From assembly GCA_963514095.1 (NCBI GenBank), contig CAUPSS010000067.1:932501-996500 (forward strand): a stretch of DNA of 64,000 nucleotides, written 5' to 3'. The stretch's first letter is position 1. The number at the start of each line of letters is the position of its first letter. A model generated the notes under the pieces. It worked only from the letters and a program-made list of their open reading frames with translations. It ran no database searches and had not been told where the DNA came from. This document shows positions 62,001 through 64,000 of the stretch, one piece after another. The DNA is from Eutrigla gurnardus. Taxonomy: Eukaryota; Chordata; Actinopteri; Perciformes; Triglidae. The position numbers and the translations under genes were made by a program.

Positions 62001-64000
62001 GACTGGTTACCTGTCTGTCTCTACATGTCGGCCCCATGATAGACTGGTTACCTGTCTGTCTCTACATGTCTCCCTGTGATAGACTGGTTACCTGTCTGTC
62101 TCTACATGTCTCCCTGTGATAGACTGGTTACCTGTCTGTCTCTACATGTCGGCCCTGTGATAGACTGGTTACCTGTCTGTCTCTACATGTCAGCCCTGTG
62201 ATAGACTGGTTGCCTGTCTGTCTCTACATGTCTCCCTGTGATAGACTGGTTACCTGTCTGTCTTTACATGTCTCCCTGTGATAGACTGGTTACCTGTCTG
62301 TCTCTACATGTCTCCCTGTGATAGACTGGTTACCTGTCTGTCTCTACATGTCTCCCTGTGATAGACTGGTTACCTGTCTGTCTCTACATGTCCCCCTGTG
62401 ATAGACTGGTTACCTGTCTGTCTCTACATGTCTCCCTGTGATAGACTGGTTACCTGTCTGTCTCTACATGTCTCCCTGTGATAGACTGGTTACCTGTCTG
62501 TCTCTACATGTCAGCCCTGTGATAGACTGGTCACCTGTCTGTCTCTACATGTCAGCCTGTGATAGACTGGTTACCTGTCTGTCTCTACATGTCTCCCTGT
62601 GATAGACTGGTTACCTGTCTGTCTCTACATGTCTCCCTGTGATAGACTGGTTACCTGTCTGTCTCTACATGTCCCCCTGTGATAGACTGGTTACCTGTCT
62701 GTCTCTACATGTCTCCCTGTGATAGACTGGTTACCTGTCTGTCTCTACATGTCGGCCCCATGATAGACTGGTTACCTGTCTGTCTCTACATGTCTCCCTG
62801 TGATAGACTGGTTACCTGTCTGTCTCTACATGTCTCCCTGTGATAGACTGGTTACCTGTCTGTCTCTACATGTCGGCCCTGTGATAGACTGGTTACCTGT
62901 CTGTCTCTACATGTCAGCCCTGTGATAGACTGGTTGCCTGTCTGTCTCTACATGTCTCCCTGTGATAGACTGGTTACCTGTCTGTCTTTACATGTCTCCC
63001 TGTGATAGACTGGTTACCTGTCTGTCTCTACATGTCTCCCTGTGATAGACTGGTTACCTGTCTGTCTCTACATGTCTCCCTGTGATAGACTGGTTACCTG
63101 TCTGTCTCTACATGTCCCCCTGTGATAGACTGGTTACCTGTCTGTCTCTACATGTCGGCCCCGTGATAGACTGGTTACCTGTCTGTCTCTACATGTCTCC
63201 CTGTGATAGACTGGTTACCTGTCTGTCTCTACATGTCTCCCTGTGATAGACTGGTTACCTGTCTGTCTCTACATGTCTCCCTGTTATAGACTGGTTACCT
63301 GTCTGTCTCCACATGTCTCCATGTGATAGATTGGTTACCTGTCTGTCTCTACATGTCCCCCTGTGATAGACTGGTTACCTGTCTGTCTCTACATGTCTCC
63401 CTGTGATAGACTGGTTACCTGTCTGTCTCTACATGTCGGCCCCGTGATAGACTGGTTACCTGTCTGTCTCTACATGTCTCCCTGTGATATACTGGTTACC
63501 TATCTGTCTCTACATGTCTCCCTGTGATAGACTGGTTACCTGTCTGTCTCTACATGTCCCCCTGTGATAGACTGGTTACCTGTCTGTATCTACATGTCTC
63601 CCTGTGATAGACTGGTCACCTGTCTGTCTCTACATGTCTCCCTGTGATAGACTGGTTACCTGTCTGTCTTTACATGTCTCCCTGTGATAGACTGGTTACC
63701 TGTCTGTCTCTCCATGTCTCCCTGTGATAGACTGGTTACCTGTCTGTCTCTACATGTCTCCCTGTGATAGACTGGTTACCTGTCTGTCTCTACATGTCCC
63801 CCTGTGATAGACTGGTTACCTGTCTGTCTACATGTCTCCATGTGATAGACTGGTTACCTGTCTGTCTCTACATGTCTCCCTGTGATAGACTGGTTACCTG
63901 TCTGTCTCTACATGTCCCCCTGTGATAGACTGGTTACCTGTCTGTCTCTACATGTCTCCCTGTGATAGACTGGTTACCTGTCTGTCTCTCCATGTCGGCC
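56006..64000. repeat. 40/41-bp minisatellite array, right segment
   Basis: This is the continuation of the left array with the same unit types. It resumes in phase: removing the element and one copy of ctgg rejoins a normal unit. The first kilobase follows the block starting at 26632 exactly, at a constant offset of 29374. It has about 200 units by length and runs off the window end. No gene or unique sequence was seen in it. Confidence 0.98.

Overview
The window is eukaryotic, most likely from a fish genome. It holds a very long minisatellite-type tandem array interrupted by one LTR retroelement. The fish assignment rests on the style of the Gag protein, the length and variant structure of the array, and a pattern of CpG decay among array units that suggests a methylated vertebrate genome. 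It is an inference, not something the sequence proves. No host single-copy gene, tRNA or rRNA was recognised.

Layout. (1) Positions 1-48930 are head-to-tail units of about 40-41 bp (roughly 1,200 by length). (2) Positions 48931-56005 are a 7,075 bp LTR element lying on the minus strand. (3) Positions 56006-64000 continue the same array in phase. The array runs off both ends of the window. It has no uniform higher-order period. It is a mosaic of multi-unit blocks duplicated in tandem (887, 1128, 1290, 1410, 1489 and about 2,600 bp) and over long range (about 12.1 kb and 22.3 kb apart), as expected from unequal exchange.

The element reads from right to left. Its 5' LTR is on the right (54103-56005), followed by a leader, a gag-like gene (608 codons from its first ATG), a 400 bp 3' region, a polypurine tract, and a complete 3' LTR on the left (48931-50901). 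It is flanked by a 4 bp target duplication, ctgg. Paralogous array blocks at 26632 and near 58577 retain the unoccupied site, and their coordinate offsets give the insertion length exactly. There is no pol, so the copy is non-autonomous: if expressed, it would need reverse transcriptase and integrase from another element. Where the LTRs can be compared they appear identical except for one 6 bp microsatellite indel, so the insertion is recent.

Most unusual points. The 5' LTR has lost its last 62 bp (U5 end) and runs instead into a 206 bp near-perfect inverted copy of its own U5 segment, a fold-back palindrome. Two splice-acceptor-like sites with branch-point matches lie on the element's sense strand, before and after gag, although nothing but gag remains to be spliced. 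Array units differ mainly at CpG positions, and these differences trace apparent deamination lineages.
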